A DNA stretch of 35,886 nucleotides. It comes from a virus. Under the pieces are notes generated by a model. That model was given only the letters and a program-made list of their open reading frames with translations. It ran no database searches and had not been told where the DNA came from. The stretch lies in IMG/VR virus record IMGVR_UViG_3300028417_000003, positions 1 through 35,886 of that record, one strand, 5' to 3'. The stretch's first letter is position 1, and every line of letters starts with the position of its first letter. Of this stretch, positions 1 through 7,888 are shown in pieces. A program made the position numbers and the translations under genes.

Positions 1-127
1 CGTTAATCTTTGTCTAAATGAAGTTTTGGAAAACACAGAATTAAAGCAAATCCTGTCATAATACCACAGATAAGCAAAAACCATGTTGAGGGATTAGTTA
101 GCCCATTACCTAATGCGCCAACGAATG
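1..127. repeat. Left copy of 127-bp exact terminal direct repeat
   Basis: Bases 1-127 are identical to bases 35760-35886. A length of exactly 127 is a common maximum assembler k-mer, so this most likely marks a circular assembly graph rather than a biological terminal repeat. The genome is therefore complete, and it is either circular or circularly permuted in the virion. Confidence 0.95.
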
Positions 128-212
128 ATAAAACAACGGGAACAATAAACCATTTCCAATTCATAGGCTTTACTTCGTAAATGTCTTTTTCTGAATTTTG
201 CATAACAACCAT
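3..212 (-). CDS. Small two-helix membrane protein
   Basis: This 69-residue protein is not assigned to a family. It has a short charged N-terminus, a first hydrophobic helix near residues 21-37 and a second near 43-62, and ends in a charged tail (HLDKD). Translation may begin at ATG 212 or at ATG 203 four codons later; neither has a strong ribosome site. It is the only minus-strand gene between the ejection proteins and the tail lysozyme, and its stop codon overlaps the stop of the last ejection gene tail-to-tail when the circle is closed. The isolated opposite-strand position and membrane nature fit a moron such as a superinfection-exclusion protein, but that role is only inferred. Confidence 0.6.
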   Translation of the reverse strand: MVVMQNSEKDIYEVKPMNWKWFIVPVVLSFVGALGNGLTNPSTWFLLICGIMTGFALILCFPKLHLDKD

Positions 213-237
213 ATAAACTAAAAGGATAATAATAGCA

Positions 238-1632
238 ATGACGACTAGAAATATTGCATCGAGACTTATGACTGACTTAGTCCGTGATTATGGGTTAACA
301 AAAAACCAAGCGGCTGGCGTTGTGGGTAATTTAGCGCATGAAAGCGGCGGGTTTAACACTCTGCAAGAAATTAAACCGATGGTTGCTGGTTCAAGGGGGG
401 GCTATGGCTATGCGCAATGGACTGGGCCACGCCGCCGTAATTTTGAGAAATATGTGAAAGACAATCGTTTAGACCCCACATCTTATGAAGCTAATTATGG
501 TTTTCTAAAGCATGAAATCACTAATGACCCTTATGAACGCAGTCAATTTATGAAGGTAAAGAAAGCTAAAACAGCTAACGAAGCGGCAAAAATCGTTTCA
601 AATAATTATCTTCGCCCGGGCATTCCTCACATGGAAAGCAGGCTATCTTGGACTAAGAAAGCTTTAAATGTTCCTGAAGTTAGCGCCACCGCAGCAATTA
701 ACAATCTAGCGCCATATCCCCAATTAAGACCACAAGTTCTTGCTTATAATTCACACCAGCCTGCCATAACAGCGCCACAACCAAGAGGGAGATTGAACCG
801 AACACCTCCAAACCCAATGGCAAGGATTAACCGCCCTCAATTTAATAATATGCCTGATGCGCCAGCTTTTAACGAGCCTCAAGCAATAACTAGAACTGCA
901 TCATCACCAACGCCAAACCCCAGGCTTTCTAGGCAAGGATATAGGCAAAGTATCCCTATTGCTAGAACTGCAAAAATGGAAGCCGCTAGACCTTCAAATA
1001 TTCCTTTATTGCCTCCAGTATCGCAGGGGCAACAATCAATGGCTAACCCTGCTATATTTGGTCGTGGGCAATCAACAATACCCCCTAACCAATCATTAGG
1101 GGTTATCCCGACATCTATAGCACCATATCAAGGTTCGCCTCCATCATTAAGCATATCTGGTGCGCCAAATTTCCCGCCCAGACAACCTTCGCCACCAGTT
1201 AATTTAATGGTTCAAACTCCTCAAGCGGCGCAAGCACCAGTTAATCTGATGCCAAAGATAGCGCCACAGCCAGCCCCTAGATTAGTTAGAAAAGGTATGT
1301 TTGGAGATATGCCTCAAATGCCTGGTGTTTTAGGTGTAATACAGAAGTTCAGCAAAGACTATGATCAAAACTTATCACTAAGGCAAAATGTTGATAGTTC
1401 TGTAAGAACTTACGGTAACAACTTAAACACACAACTAAATCGCATGTTTAGAGGCCAAAAAGCGCCTTTACCACAAACAACAACACAAGGACTAAATGCT
1501 TCTGAACAGTACCAAAAAGCACGTGCTGGTGGTTATGAAAGAAAAATGGTTAATGGGCGCTCATATAGTTCTAACGGTTATATTTACGAAAAAGATAATA
1601 CTGGCAAATGGCAAAATGTAGGCAAACAATAA
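238..1632 (+). CDS. Virion-associated tail lysozyme with long Pro/Gln-rich linker
   Basis: Residues about 8-145 of this 464-residue protein resemble the phage tail lysozyme family (Phage_lysozyme2). The segment around NLAHESGGF places the likely catalytic glutamate at E35, followed by the typical GYGYAQWTGPRR stretch. Residues about 150-355 are a low-complexity linker rich in Pro, Gln, Asn and Ala, and a small globular C-terminus follows. The gene opens the tail and host-recognition block, just before two fibre-like genes, so the protein probably digests peptidoglycan locally during entry rather than causing lysis. An AAGGAT element lies upstream of the ATG. The domain call is good; its place in the virion is inferred from gene order. 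Confidence 0.8.
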   Translation: MTTRNIASRLMTDLVRDYGLTKNQAAGVVGNLAHESGGFNTLQEIKPMVAGSRGGYGYAQWTGPRRRNFEKYVKDNRLDPTSYEANYGFLKHEITNDPYERSQFMKVKKAKTANEAAKIVSNNYLRPGIPHMESRLSWTKKALNVPEVSATAAINNLAPYPQLRPQVLAYNSHQPAITAPQPRGRLNRTPPNPMARINRPQFNNMPDAPAFNEPQAITRTASSPTPNPRLSRQGYRQSIPIARTAKMEAARPSNIPLLPPVSQGQQSMANPAIFGRGQSTIPPNQSLGVIPTSIAPYQGSPPSLSISGAPNFPPRQPSPPVNLMVQTPQAAQAPVNLMPKIAPQPAPRLVRKGMFGDMPQMPGVLGVIQKFSKDYDQNLSLRQNVDSSVRTYGNNLNTQLNRMFRGQKAPLPQTTTQGLNASEQYQKARAGGYERKMVNGRSYSSNGYIYEKDNTGKWQNVGKQ

Positions 1633-1645
1633 GGTATATATTAAA

Positions 1646-2596
1646 ATGGTAAAAAATCACATATCAGATTTAGATAGCACAGCGCTAAATAATAGCGATA
1701 TTATTGGGGCAAGTATTGAAGAGGGTTCTTATCCTTCAACAATGAATAACGCCGCAAGAAATCTAGCTAAAATGCTTGCGGATTTTTACAATGACTTAGG
1801 CGGCACAAATACTGTTGCTGGCACAGTTGACGCAATTACTGTTACTGGTGACATTCAGACATTGCAAACAGGGCAATTTTTGCGATTTGTAGCGGCTGGG
1901 GATAATGCAACAACCACACCAACATTAAATTGGAATAGCTTAGGGGCTAAAAATATTAAAAAAATAGTTTCTGGTTCTGCTACAAATTTAGTGGCTGGAG
2001 ATATTAGAAGCGGTGAATATGTAGATTTAATTTATGACGGAACGCAGTTTATTTTGCTTAATAAATTTGTTCATGGCTTAGGAGAACTATTATCATCTCA
2101 AACCGCATCTGCAAGTGCTACAATTGATTTTACAGACATAACATCTGATTTCGATTTGCATGTTATCCGTTTGTCAAATTGGCTTCCTGCGACAGATGGA
2201 GTGTTTGGTCAACTGCGTATAAGCATAGATAATGGCTCAACTTTTATAACAGATGCAGCATATAAAAGAATGGAAAGCTCAATTAAATCCAATGCCACTA
2301 CTGCAACTGTTGAAAGCGCTAACACTGCAAATTCTGTTGTATTCACAGGAATAACCGACACACAAGGTAGCGCTTCAACAGATCATGGTTCAGGGCTAAT
2401 ATACATTCAAGGTTTAGCAGCTACCACAACCCCACTATTTTGGGGAGAATATACGTATTCTGAAATTAACGGCAACTTGGTTAAAACAACCTTTGCTGGT
2501 GAATATGCTATAACAACATCCATAGATGCCTTGCGTTTATTGTTCAGTTCCGGCAACATAGCATCAGGCAAAGCAGAACTTTTTGGGGTTGAATAA
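1646..2596 (+). CDS. Tail fibre / host-recognition protein
   Basis: The N-terminus (NHISDLDSTALNNSDIIGA, then a stretch ending DLGGTNTV) resembles the conserved virion-attachment segment of fibre proteins in alphaproteobacterial phages. The rest of the 316 residues is Thr/Ser/Asn/Ala-rich and beta-prone, as expected of a trimeric fibre, with no enzymatic motif visible. It follows the tail lysozyme and its last base overlaps the A of the next start codon. A receptor-binding function is inferred from composition and position. Confidence 0.7.
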   Translation: MVKNHISDLDSTALNNSDIIGASIEEGSYPSTMNNAARNLAKMLADFYNDLGGTNTVAGTVDAITVTGDIQTLQTGQFLRFVAAGDNATTTPTLNWNSLGAKNIKKIVSGSATNLVAGDIRSGEYVDLIYDGTQFILLNKFVHGLGELLSSQTASASATIDFTDITSDFDLHVIRLSNWLPATDGVFGQLRISIDNGSTFITDAAYKRMESSIKSNATTATVESANTANSVVFTGITDTQGSASTDHGSGLIYIQGLAATTTPLFWGEYTYSEINGNLVKTTFAGEYAITTSIDALRLLFSSGNIASGKAELFGVE

Positions 2597-3372
2597 TGAA
2601 ACAATTTTTAGCAGTTATTATATGTTGGGCGTTATTAACGGTAGGAGCATTAGCACAATTAAGCGCTGATGCTTTAACTTTAGGCTTTTCTAATGACGCT
2701 GGATTTGATAATACACCAGCATGGAATAATTTAGTTTCTAGCGGTGATAATTCAGTTTATTTCAATGGGCAGTTTACTTTTAAGACTGCACCAAACGGAA
2801 TAAATAGAGTTATGCACATTGTAGGTAATGGTGTAAATGGAACAACTTTTTATCGTGATTATGAACCTGTTACGTTGTTCGAACCGTTCATAAAAAGCAC
2901 CAAAGCTTTACACATGCAAGGAATTGGGGTCATAGCCAAGCAAGGTCAGGGTGGCGTTGCTGTTGAATTAAGCGGATTAACCGCTTCCGCATCAACTCTG
3001 CGTGATTTATACATATCGGCACAAGTCGGCGCAAACTGGGCTATTCCCCTAAAGGTATGGAGCGACGACCCTCTTGGTATTCGAGGCGTGTTCTTAGAAA
3101 ATATAGAATTGTTTGCGGCGACATTACACGGCTTCTGGTTTGTGAATGTTCAAGGGCTAACGGCTGGCGTGCAATATTACCCTGCTGGCGGAACTGTCTC
3201 ACATGCGGTTATCCAGCATTTCGGTAGTTATAGGTCTGCGTCGATAGACCTTGTTACGAGACATCTCGTATCACTATATATTTACGGCACTGATAACGCC
3301 GTTATTAAAAGCATTAACGGTACGAATATAATAACCTCGTCCGATAGCACAAACGTCAGGAGCGCAAAATGA
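2596..3372 (+). CDS. Secreted-type beta-helix protein, possible tailspike or depolymerase
   Basis: This 258-residue protein begins with a convincing Sec signal peptide: MKQ, then a hydrophobic run (FLAVIICWALLTVGALA) ending at an AQ junction near residue 20. The body is rich in Gly, Asn, Val and Ile with repeated short strands and turns, as in right-handed beta-helix (pectate-lyase-like) folds of phage spikes. No catalytic residues can be assigned. It overlaps the preceding fibre gene by one base and the endolysin gene by four. A signal peptide is unusual for a virion spike, so export to the periplasm or a non-virion role remains open. Confidence 0.55.
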   Translation: MKQFLAVIICWALLTVGALAQLSADALTLGFSNDAGFDNTPAWNNLVSSGDNSVYFNGQFTFKTAPNGINRVMHIVGNGVNGTTFYRDYEPVTLFEPFIKSTKALHMQGIGVIAKQGQGGVAVELSGLTASASTLRDLYISAQVGANWAIPLKVWSDDPLGIRGVFLENIELFAATLHGFWFVNVQGLTAGVQYYPAGGTVSHAVIQHFGSYRSASIDLVTRHLVSLYIYGTDNAVIKSINGTNIITSSDSTNVRSAK

Positions 3373-4283
3373 GTAAATTAATCGATTTTTTAGCAGGACA
3401 TGAGGGGTTTGTTTCAAAGTGGTATTTAGACCCTATCGGCATTCCTACGATTGGCTACGGATTTACATGGCGGTCACGGATTTTCCGCTCATGGTGGTTG
3501 AAAAAACATAGTCGCAAATTTAGACGTGGTGATTTAATTTCAAAACGTGACGCTTTGATTATTTTGCAAAAAATGGTTGAGGAAGAATATCGTCCGCCAG
3601 TTGATAGATTTTTTAATGCTGGCAATGTTTCGGCTCATGCGCTTGATGCGGCAACCAGCATGGTATATAATTGTGGGGCTGGTGCGTTAAAATGGAAATG
3701 GGCAAAATTTCTAAGGCTTGGTAAGGTTAAGCTAAGCGCTGGAAGATGGCGTAAAACCGCAACAACTGCTGGCGGCAAAAAGTTTGCTGGACTGGTTAGG
3801 CGGCGTAAGGAAGAGGCTGACATTGCAGAGTTTAATCGCTACCCTGCTTGGATAACTGGTAAAATTGCGGGTGGAAGTCGTGATGGAATTAAAGAGAATT
3901 ACGAGAATATTAAGCAAACGCAAAAATGGCTCAATGATTTAGGTTTTGGTAATCTTACTGTTGATGGTGTTGCTGGTAAAAAAACCAAACAAGCGGTTGT
4001 TGAGTTCCAAAAGGCGCATGGCAATCTCAAAGTTGATGGCATAATTGGCGTTGCTACTTTATCAGCTTTGCAACGGGCAATTGATTTGAAAAATAAAGTA
4101 AAAATAACAACTGGCGTTGGTGGCGGCTCTGCAATCGGTGGTGGTGCTGCACAAGAAACAGCAATAGGGTTTGCTGGTGATTTACTTCTATGGGGTGGTT
4201 TAGGGCTTTTAATTCTAGGGTTTTTGTGGTTAGCATGGCGCTATCGTGACGAGTTGAAATTTATTCATAGGGGTAAAAAATGA
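3369..4283 (+). CDS. Endolysin: GH24 muramidase, peptidoglycan-binding domain and C-terminal membrane anchor
   Basis: Residues about 1-160 form a T4-type (GH24) lysozyme domain with the E-D-T catalytic set visible at E12 (HEGF), D21 (YLDP) and T27 (PTIGYG). Residues about 182-240 match a PG_binding_1 repeat (TQKWLNDLGF, VDGVAGKKT, VDGIIG). A Gly/Ala-rich linker leads to one transmembrane helix near 270-292 and a basic tail (RYRDELKF...RGKK). It cleaves the glycan backbone of murein at lysis. The C-terminal anchor could hold the enzyme at the inner membrane until the holin acts. The start overlaps the previous stop (ATGA), and the stop overlaps the next start. Confidence 0.9.
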   Translation: MSKLIDFLAGHEGFVSKWYLDPIGIPTIGYGFTWRSRIFRSWWLKKHSRKFRRGDLISKRDALIILQKMVEEEYRPPVDRFFNAGNVSAHALDAATSMVYNCGAGALKWKWAKFLRLGKVKLSAGRWRKTATTAGGKKFAGLVRRRKEEADIAEFNRYPAWITGKIAGGSRDGIKENYENIKQTQKWLNDLGFGNLTVDGVAGKKTKQAVVEFQKAHGNLKVDGIIGVATLSALQRAIDLKNKVKITTGVGGGSAIGGGAAQETAIGFAGDLLLWGGLGLLILGFLWLAWRYRDELKFIHRGKK

Positions 4284-4498
4284 TAAAATTTATTGATAAA
4301 TATACTAGTTGGGTTTCTGGCTTTCGCACGTATCTAACTGTAATGATTTTGGCAGTATTTAATGTTATTGCAGCTCTTAATCCCGATTTGCTTTCAACCG
4401 CTCTAGGGCTTGACGCACAAGGTAGGGCGATTGTTACAATAGTCTTGACATCGCTTGTGCCTGTTTTTTATTCATTGAAAAAACCAAAGGTGAAATGA
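4280..4498 (+). CDS. Small membrane protein, holin candidate 1
   Basis: This 72-residue protein has two predicted membrane segments, roughly residues 17-36 (TYLTVMILAVFNVIAALNP) and 50-66, with a basic C-terminus (KKPKVK). It lies directly behind the endolysin with a 4-base ATGA overlap, which is the usual place of a holin or spanin-like lysis helper. No family could be named with certainty. It is the first of three consecutive membrane proteins, and sequence alone does not show which one makes the lethal pore. Confidence 0.65.
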   Translation: MIKFIDKYTSWVSGFRTYLTVMILAVFNVIAALNPDLLSTALGLDAQGRAIVTIVLTSLVPVFYSLKKPKVK

Positions 4499-4737
4499 TG
4501 TTGCAAGATGCTATAGAAAATACATTTGGCGGGCTTTGGCTAAATATTACAGGATTTTTTAATTCTATTATTCCCGAATGGGTTTATGCTATTTTCTCTA
4601 TACCTTTTTCAAGTTGGTTAATGTTAGCAGTAGGTTTTGCCGTTGGTTATATTCTAGGCAGGTGGGGTTTAGTGACATTGATAACATTTGGCGGCGTTGT
4701 TCTCGCCGCTTATATTTTTGGCAAAAAAAAGAAATAG
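4495..4737 (+). CDS. Small membrane protein, holin candidate 2
   Basis: The 80-residue product has hydrophobic segments near residues 24-50 and 56-75 and a strongly basic end (FGKKKK), a composition typical of small holins. Two tandem ATG codons occur at the start (4495 and 4498). The first overlaps the previous stop by four bases and the second by one, a double start reminiscent of holin/antiholin pairs. That comparison is inference. It is co-transcribed with the endolysin. Confidence 0.6.
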   Translation: MMLQDAIENTFGGLWLNITGFFNSIIPEWVYAIFSIPFSSWLMLAVGFAVGYILGRWGLVTLITFGGVVLAAYIFGKKKK

Positions 4738-4746
4738 GGTTGATTA

Positions 4747-5052
4747 ATGGATAATTTTATGGATTTTTTAGCAGGGTTCAAGACCTCAACTGTTATTCCT
4801 GCAATAGTTGGTGGTGCAATTGCTATATTGCTTGAAATTTCAAGGCATACATGGGTGACTGCTTTAATAGCGTTGTTAAGCGGCGTTGTTGTGGCTTATT
4901 TTGCCACGCAGCCTTTAGTCGATTATTTTAGCTGGAATAATAACACTTCAAATGCGGTGTCAGCAGTTCTCGGAATAACTGGCAGAAATTTGATTATGTG
5001 GATACTAGTTGCAAGTCGTGATCCGCTTAGCGCTTGGAAAAACAGAAAGTGA
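4747..5052 (+). CDS. Small membrane protein, holin-like 3
   Basis: This 101-residue protein has three hydrophobic stretches (about residues 14-30, 35-53 and 71-90) and a basic tail (KNRK). A GGGTTGATT element precedes the ATG, and the gene lies nine bases after candidate 2. It closes the rightward lysis cassette and faces the leftward early operon. A class I-like holin topology with three helices is plausible, but no diagnostic motif is visible. Confidence 0.6.
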   Translation: MDNFMDFLAGFKTSTVIPAIVGGAIAILLEISRHTWVTALIALLSGVVVAYFATQPLVDYFSWNNNTSNAVSAVLGITGRNLIMWILVASRDPLSAWKNRK

Positions 5053-5056
5053 TAGC

Positions 5057-5092
5057 GGGCGGTTCAAAGCATCATCGCTCATATTACCGCCC
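5057..5092. terminator. Hairpin between convergent lysis and early operons
   Basis: GGGCGGT (5057-5063) is perfectly complementary to ACCGCCC (5086-5092) across a 22-base loop. It sits five bases after the last lysis gene stop in the 170-bp gap where two operons converge. No T-run follows on either strand, so a factor-independent terminator is not certain. Confidence 0.35.
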
Positions 5093-5222
5093 ATTGCCAT
5101 CAAAACATGCCCTCCTTTACCAGTTAAATGAATAAACTTGCGGCACTGGCTTGACCGTGTTTTGGCAGGTGGGCTTAGCGTAATTTTGAAACGCTTAAGG
5201 GAGATTTGCCGCGAGTTAACTG

Positions 5223-5519
5223 TTATTTCATAATTCCACGCACATCATCAGGAGATGGCGGGTTATTGTCTCCAAGTTTTTCACTATCTCTAATTCTATT
5301 ATATTCTTTCGGAAAATTTATTTTAATATATTCAGTCGCTCCAGCATTATAAGCAACATCTATCAAACAACTTATTTCTGATTTTAGCCCGTCAATATCA
5401 TCAAGGAGTTCAATAACAATACTTTTCTTTTGCTGTAATGTTAGGTGCTTTCTTTCTCCTGATGCAAATTGATGCGCTCTTTCGTATACTCCATATTCCA
5501 TTTCATTATCCCCTGTCAT
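5223..5519 (-). CDS. Hypothetical protein, last gene of the leftward operon
   Basis: This is a 98-residue protein of unknown function. The ATG at 5519 is preferred over the upstream GTG at 5615, because the latter would overlap the preceding gene by 110 bases while the ATG overlaps it by 14. The central part contains a mixed helical segment (IELLDDIDGLKSEISCLIDVAYNAG) ; the C-terminus is polar (GDNNPPSPDDVRGIMK). It is the promoter-distal member of the recT operon. No family was recognised. Confidence 0.6.
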   Translation of the reverse strand: MTGDNEMEYGVYERAHQFASGERKHLTLQQKKSIVIELLDDIDGLKSEISCLIDVAYNAGATEYIKINFPKEYNRIRDSEKLGDNNPPSPDDVRGIMK

Positions 5520-5927
5520 TAGCGAAATACCAATCGTTGCTTTTTGCACTCTTTTGAAAGCCCCGACTAGGTATTTTCGCACGTTGTGATTTAGGCTTGC
5601 GAGGTTTGGTTGCACGAATTTTAGGCGTATCTTGTGCTACGACAACTATACCACCTTGCACTAATATCTCAAGCGTTCCCTGCATGCCACTAATAATGCG
5701 CTTTAGAGTGTCAATATCGTGTTCGTGGGGCTTATGGTCTAAAATTCGTGGCATGAGCTACAACCAAACACCACGCTTAAATCTGATGCCTTTTGAGCCA
5801 TTCCTTTGTTTTTATCTCTAATATGACAAGCAACAACGCTTTCTGGGTTATAATTGCAAATACCAGAAAAGTTTAACGTGCAATCTTGACCTTTTGCTTT
5901 TGCTAGTATTTTTTTAGAACGTATCAT
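5506..5927 (-). pseudogene. DUF1364 (NinG/YdfU-like) putative nuclease, disrupted by a -1 frame break
   Basis: Two frames together make one DUF1364-like protein. Frame 1 (start 5927) gives MIRSKKILAKAKGQDCTL, CNYNPESVVACHIRD and CSSCHEF, then a stop at 5739-5741. Frame 2 continues with LDHKPHEHDIDTLKRI and an IVVVAQ segment to a stop at 5506. The Cys/His set (C17, C24, H35 and a CSSCH motif) matches the metal-binding core of this family. The join is at a four-base T-run on the coding strand (plus-strand A-run 5741-5744). One missing base, an assembly error or a -1 ribosomal slip would all explain it. The second frame also has its own ATG at 5754, so separate translation is possible. Confidence 0.7.
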
Positions 5928-6139
5928 TCTTCATTATCCATATCATTAACAATATTTATTAAATGCAAATTTACATCATCAACAAATTTTAGCTTAGTAG
6001 CTCTATCGGCTTTCAAAGTCTTTAAACCAGCTCCAATCATAACGCATAATTCTGCAATAAAATTATCATGTGTAACTTTATCTTTAGTGAATATCTTAAT
6101 TATTGCGCTTGCTCTACTCTCTAATGCGCGTTTATCCAT
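5924..6139 (-). CDS. Hypothetical small protein
   Basis: This is a 71-residue, mostly helical and charged protein (MDKRALESRASAIIKIFTKD at the N-terminus, acidic NDMDNEE end). It overlaps the gene before it by eight bases (ATGGATAA) and the DUF1364-like gene by four (ATGA), so it is almost certainly translated as part of the operon. No family was recognised. Confidence 0.65.
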   Translation of the reverse strand: MDKRALESRASAIIKIFTKDKVTHDNFIAELCVMIGAGLKTLKADRATKLKFVDDVNLHLINIVNDMDNEE

Positions 6140-6287
6140 TATTTTGCTCCATTCTAAGTTTCATATTCACCAGTTCTTTTAACTGTAATCTTATCTCCAC
6201 GGCTCTATCTGCCATGCTGTCACGACCAAACACTGCTAGTTTTAGCTTGAGGTCGTTCTGTTTAATTGTAAAAGCGATGTTATTCAT
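6132..6287 (-). CDS. Hypothetical 51-residue protein
   Basis: This short gene fills what would otherwise be a gap in the leftward operon. The product begins MNNIAFTIKQNDLKLKLAVF and ends KLRMEQNNG, with a likely helix in the second half. Its ATG overlaps the end of the 161-residue gene by eight bases, and its stop overlaps the next start by eight. The two-sided overlap is the main evidence that it is real. Function is unknown. Confidence 0.6.
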   Translation of the reverse strand: MNNIAFTIKQNDLKLKLAVFGRDSMADRAVEIRLQLKELVNMKLRMEQNNG

Positions 6288-6765
6288 TTTCTAACACCCA
6301 TTTCATGCACTCACCAGCGCTCTTGAATTTAACAAAATATTCAGCCTCATTTTCAGCTACAACCGTTAGATATTTTTCTGTGTCGCTATACATAAAATTC
6401 CACAGATGAAATATATATTTACCAATTCTAACTTCATTGTGAGGACTGTCAATCACATGGAACTCCGCATTTGCACGAAGATGAGTAACTGCGATCCTAT
6501 CCCACCTTTCTTTTATTCTCTCTTTAAGTGATAATTCGTCACCGCCATCAGTCCAGTGGACAACGCATCTATCTGTTATCTCAACCCCAAATTTATCATA
6601 AAGTTTATATTTTTCTAATCCACCCTCCAGCGCTTGCACATCAAGCATAAGCATTGCGTTTTGTTCATATTGCTTTGCTTGCTCTTCATAATCAATTCGA
6701 GTATGTGTTGTTAGTTCATCATAATCAGAAATAAATGCTCTATATATTCTTGCAAAAATATTCAT
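6280..6765 (-). CDS. Hypothetical protein, 161 residues
   Basis: The N-terminal half is helical and acidic (YDELTTHTRIDYEEQAKQYE). The second half has more beta character and several Trp/His/Tyr residues. The first ATG base overlaps the last base of the preceding gene. No domain was recognised. Its position downstream of recT suggests an early function but says nothing specific. Confidence 0.65.
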   Translation of the reverse strand: MNIFARIYRAFISDYDELTTHTRIDYEEQAKQYEQNAMLMLDVQALEGGLEKYKLYDKFGVEITDRCVVHWTDGGDELSLKERIKERWDRIAVTHLRANAEFHVIDSPHNEVRIGKYIFHLWNFMYSDTEKYLTVVAENEAEYFVKFKSAGECMKWVLENE

Positions 6766-7070
6766 TATATCTCCTTGATTTTCTGTTCTCCAATAGCTTT
6801 TATTAATTTGCTAATCTGCACAAAATTAGCTTGTTCCGCTCTTTGGGCATCTGCCACCTCGCCATCTTGCAGTTGTAGTTTAAGCTTATATTCGTTCAAA
6901 AAATTCAAACGCCTGTTCCATGCCTTCTGCCTTTCAATAATTAAAAGTTCTCTTGCGCTCTTAGCTTCTTCTAATTGAGTTTTAAGAAGCCTAATCATCT
7001 GGCTTGCTTGTGAGGCAGGTTTACCTCGGTTTATTTCTAAGATGTTGTTTATATTTTTATTATCCGTCAT
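6765..7070 (-). CDS. Hypothetical coiled-coil protein
   Basis: This 101-residue protein is predicted to be almost entirely helical, with a charged amphipathic stretch from about residue 22 to 95 (MIRLLKTQLEEAKSARELL, then KLQLQDGEVADAQRAEQANF). It overlaps the upstream zinc/HTH gene by 11 bases. It may be a small oligomeric or adaptor protein; no named family applies. Confidence 0.6.
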   Translation of the reverse strand: MTDNKNINNILEINRGKPASQASQMIRLLKTQLEEAKSARELLIIERQKAWNRRLNFLNEYKLKLQLQDGEVADAQRAEQANFVQISKLIKAIGEQKIKEI

Positions 7071-7383
7071 TTTTCGCTCTCCCTATTGCTTTTCTTACGC
7101 TCACATTACTCAAATTTAGAGCTGTTTCTATTTCACTAATTGTCATGCCTCTTTTTCTCATTTGAATAACACCAGCTTCGAATGTTTTGGTCAATTTATT
7201 GCGGTGGGTGTGTCTGCACGTCACTCGATCAATATTTTTAACATTCAAATATCGATATTTTAATTCGATATAATGCTCGGAGCAAAGACCACGTTTGCTA
7301 TGAGGATTGTTGCAGCCTTCTTTTTGGCATTCGAAATTTGTTTCTGTTCTTGCTTTATTTTTAGCAGATTGAATTTTAATCAT
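7060..7383 (-). CDS. Small zinc-binding and helix-turn-helix protein
   Basis: Residues about 19-37 hold a Cys/His cluster (CQKEGC, then RGLCSEHY) typical of small HNH- or zinc-ribbon-like phage modules. Residues about 70-105 form a helix-turn-helix (MRKRGMTISEIETALNLSN, then VSVRKAIGRA) of the resolvase/homeodomain-like type. Together they suggest a DNA-binding regulator or a homing-endonuclease-derived recognition protein. The gene overlaps its neighbours by 8 and 11 bases. No catalytic residue set is complete, so nuclease activity is not claimed. Confidence 0.6.
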   Translation of the reverse strand: MIKIQSAKNKARTETNFECQKEGCNNPHSKRGLCSEHYIELKYRYLNVKNIDRVTCRHTHRNKLTKTFEAGVIQMRKRGMTISEIETALNLSNVSVRKAIGRAKNDG

Positions 7384-7888
7384 AGTCCTTCGCCCTATCC
7401 AATTCTATCGGCTCAACACCTATTAACGCCGCTATATATTCTCTAATTGCGGACTTACTCTCTTGAAAGCGTTTGCCGCCCATGCCAGTTACTGATTGAC
7501 TTTGAGCCGTAAACACTCGCACAAGCTTATCTTGCACAACTACTATTGAATATTTATCAGCCAATGCTCTAGCTACTGTTTCTGTTCGTTCTGCCTCCGC
7601 CATTGAAAGCACGGGGAAATCTTTAACTAAGCAAAAACCTGTTTTAATTAATGCGTATTTTCGTAAGTGTTCAGAGTTGGTAAACAACCCAACATGCTTT
7701 TCTGGCAGGTTGAGAAACGCCGTATTAAGCCACGCAAAATGATGCTTATGTGAAGCGTATGACCGTGGTTTTTCAGGCTCAATAACATAGACTTGATTTG
7801 GCTCTAAAAGCTTAATGTTATTTGCACTGCTTGCTTGAGGTGTAAATATCTCACCGTTAAAAAATGCTCTGATTGTTAAGGCGCTCAT
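7376..7888 (-). CDS. Conserved phage early protein, DUF1367-like
   Basis: This 170-residue protein contains LLEPNQVYVIEPEKPRSYAS followed by HKHHFAWLNTAFLNLPE. That pattern recalls the DUF1367 family found in recombination regions of many phages (a proline-arginine dipeptide, then a histidine-rich helix). The resemblance is from memory and moderate. It follows a small gene behind recT with 4-base overlaps, consistent with a recombination or replication accessory role. Confidence 0.55.
   Translation of the reverse strand: MSALTIRAFFNGEIFTPQASSANNIKLLEPNQVYVIEPEKPRSYASHKHHFAWLNTAFLNLPEKHVGLFTNSEHLRKYALIKTGFCLVKDFPVLSMAEAERTETVARALADKYSIVVVQDKLVRVFTAQSQSVTGMGGKRFQESKSAIREYIAALIGVEPIELDRAKDYD

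Noticed and set aside
5520-5615. N-terminal extension of the last leftward gene to GTG 5615
   Set aside because: It would overlap the DUF1364 second frame by 110 bases, while ATG 5519 gives the short overlap typical of this operon.
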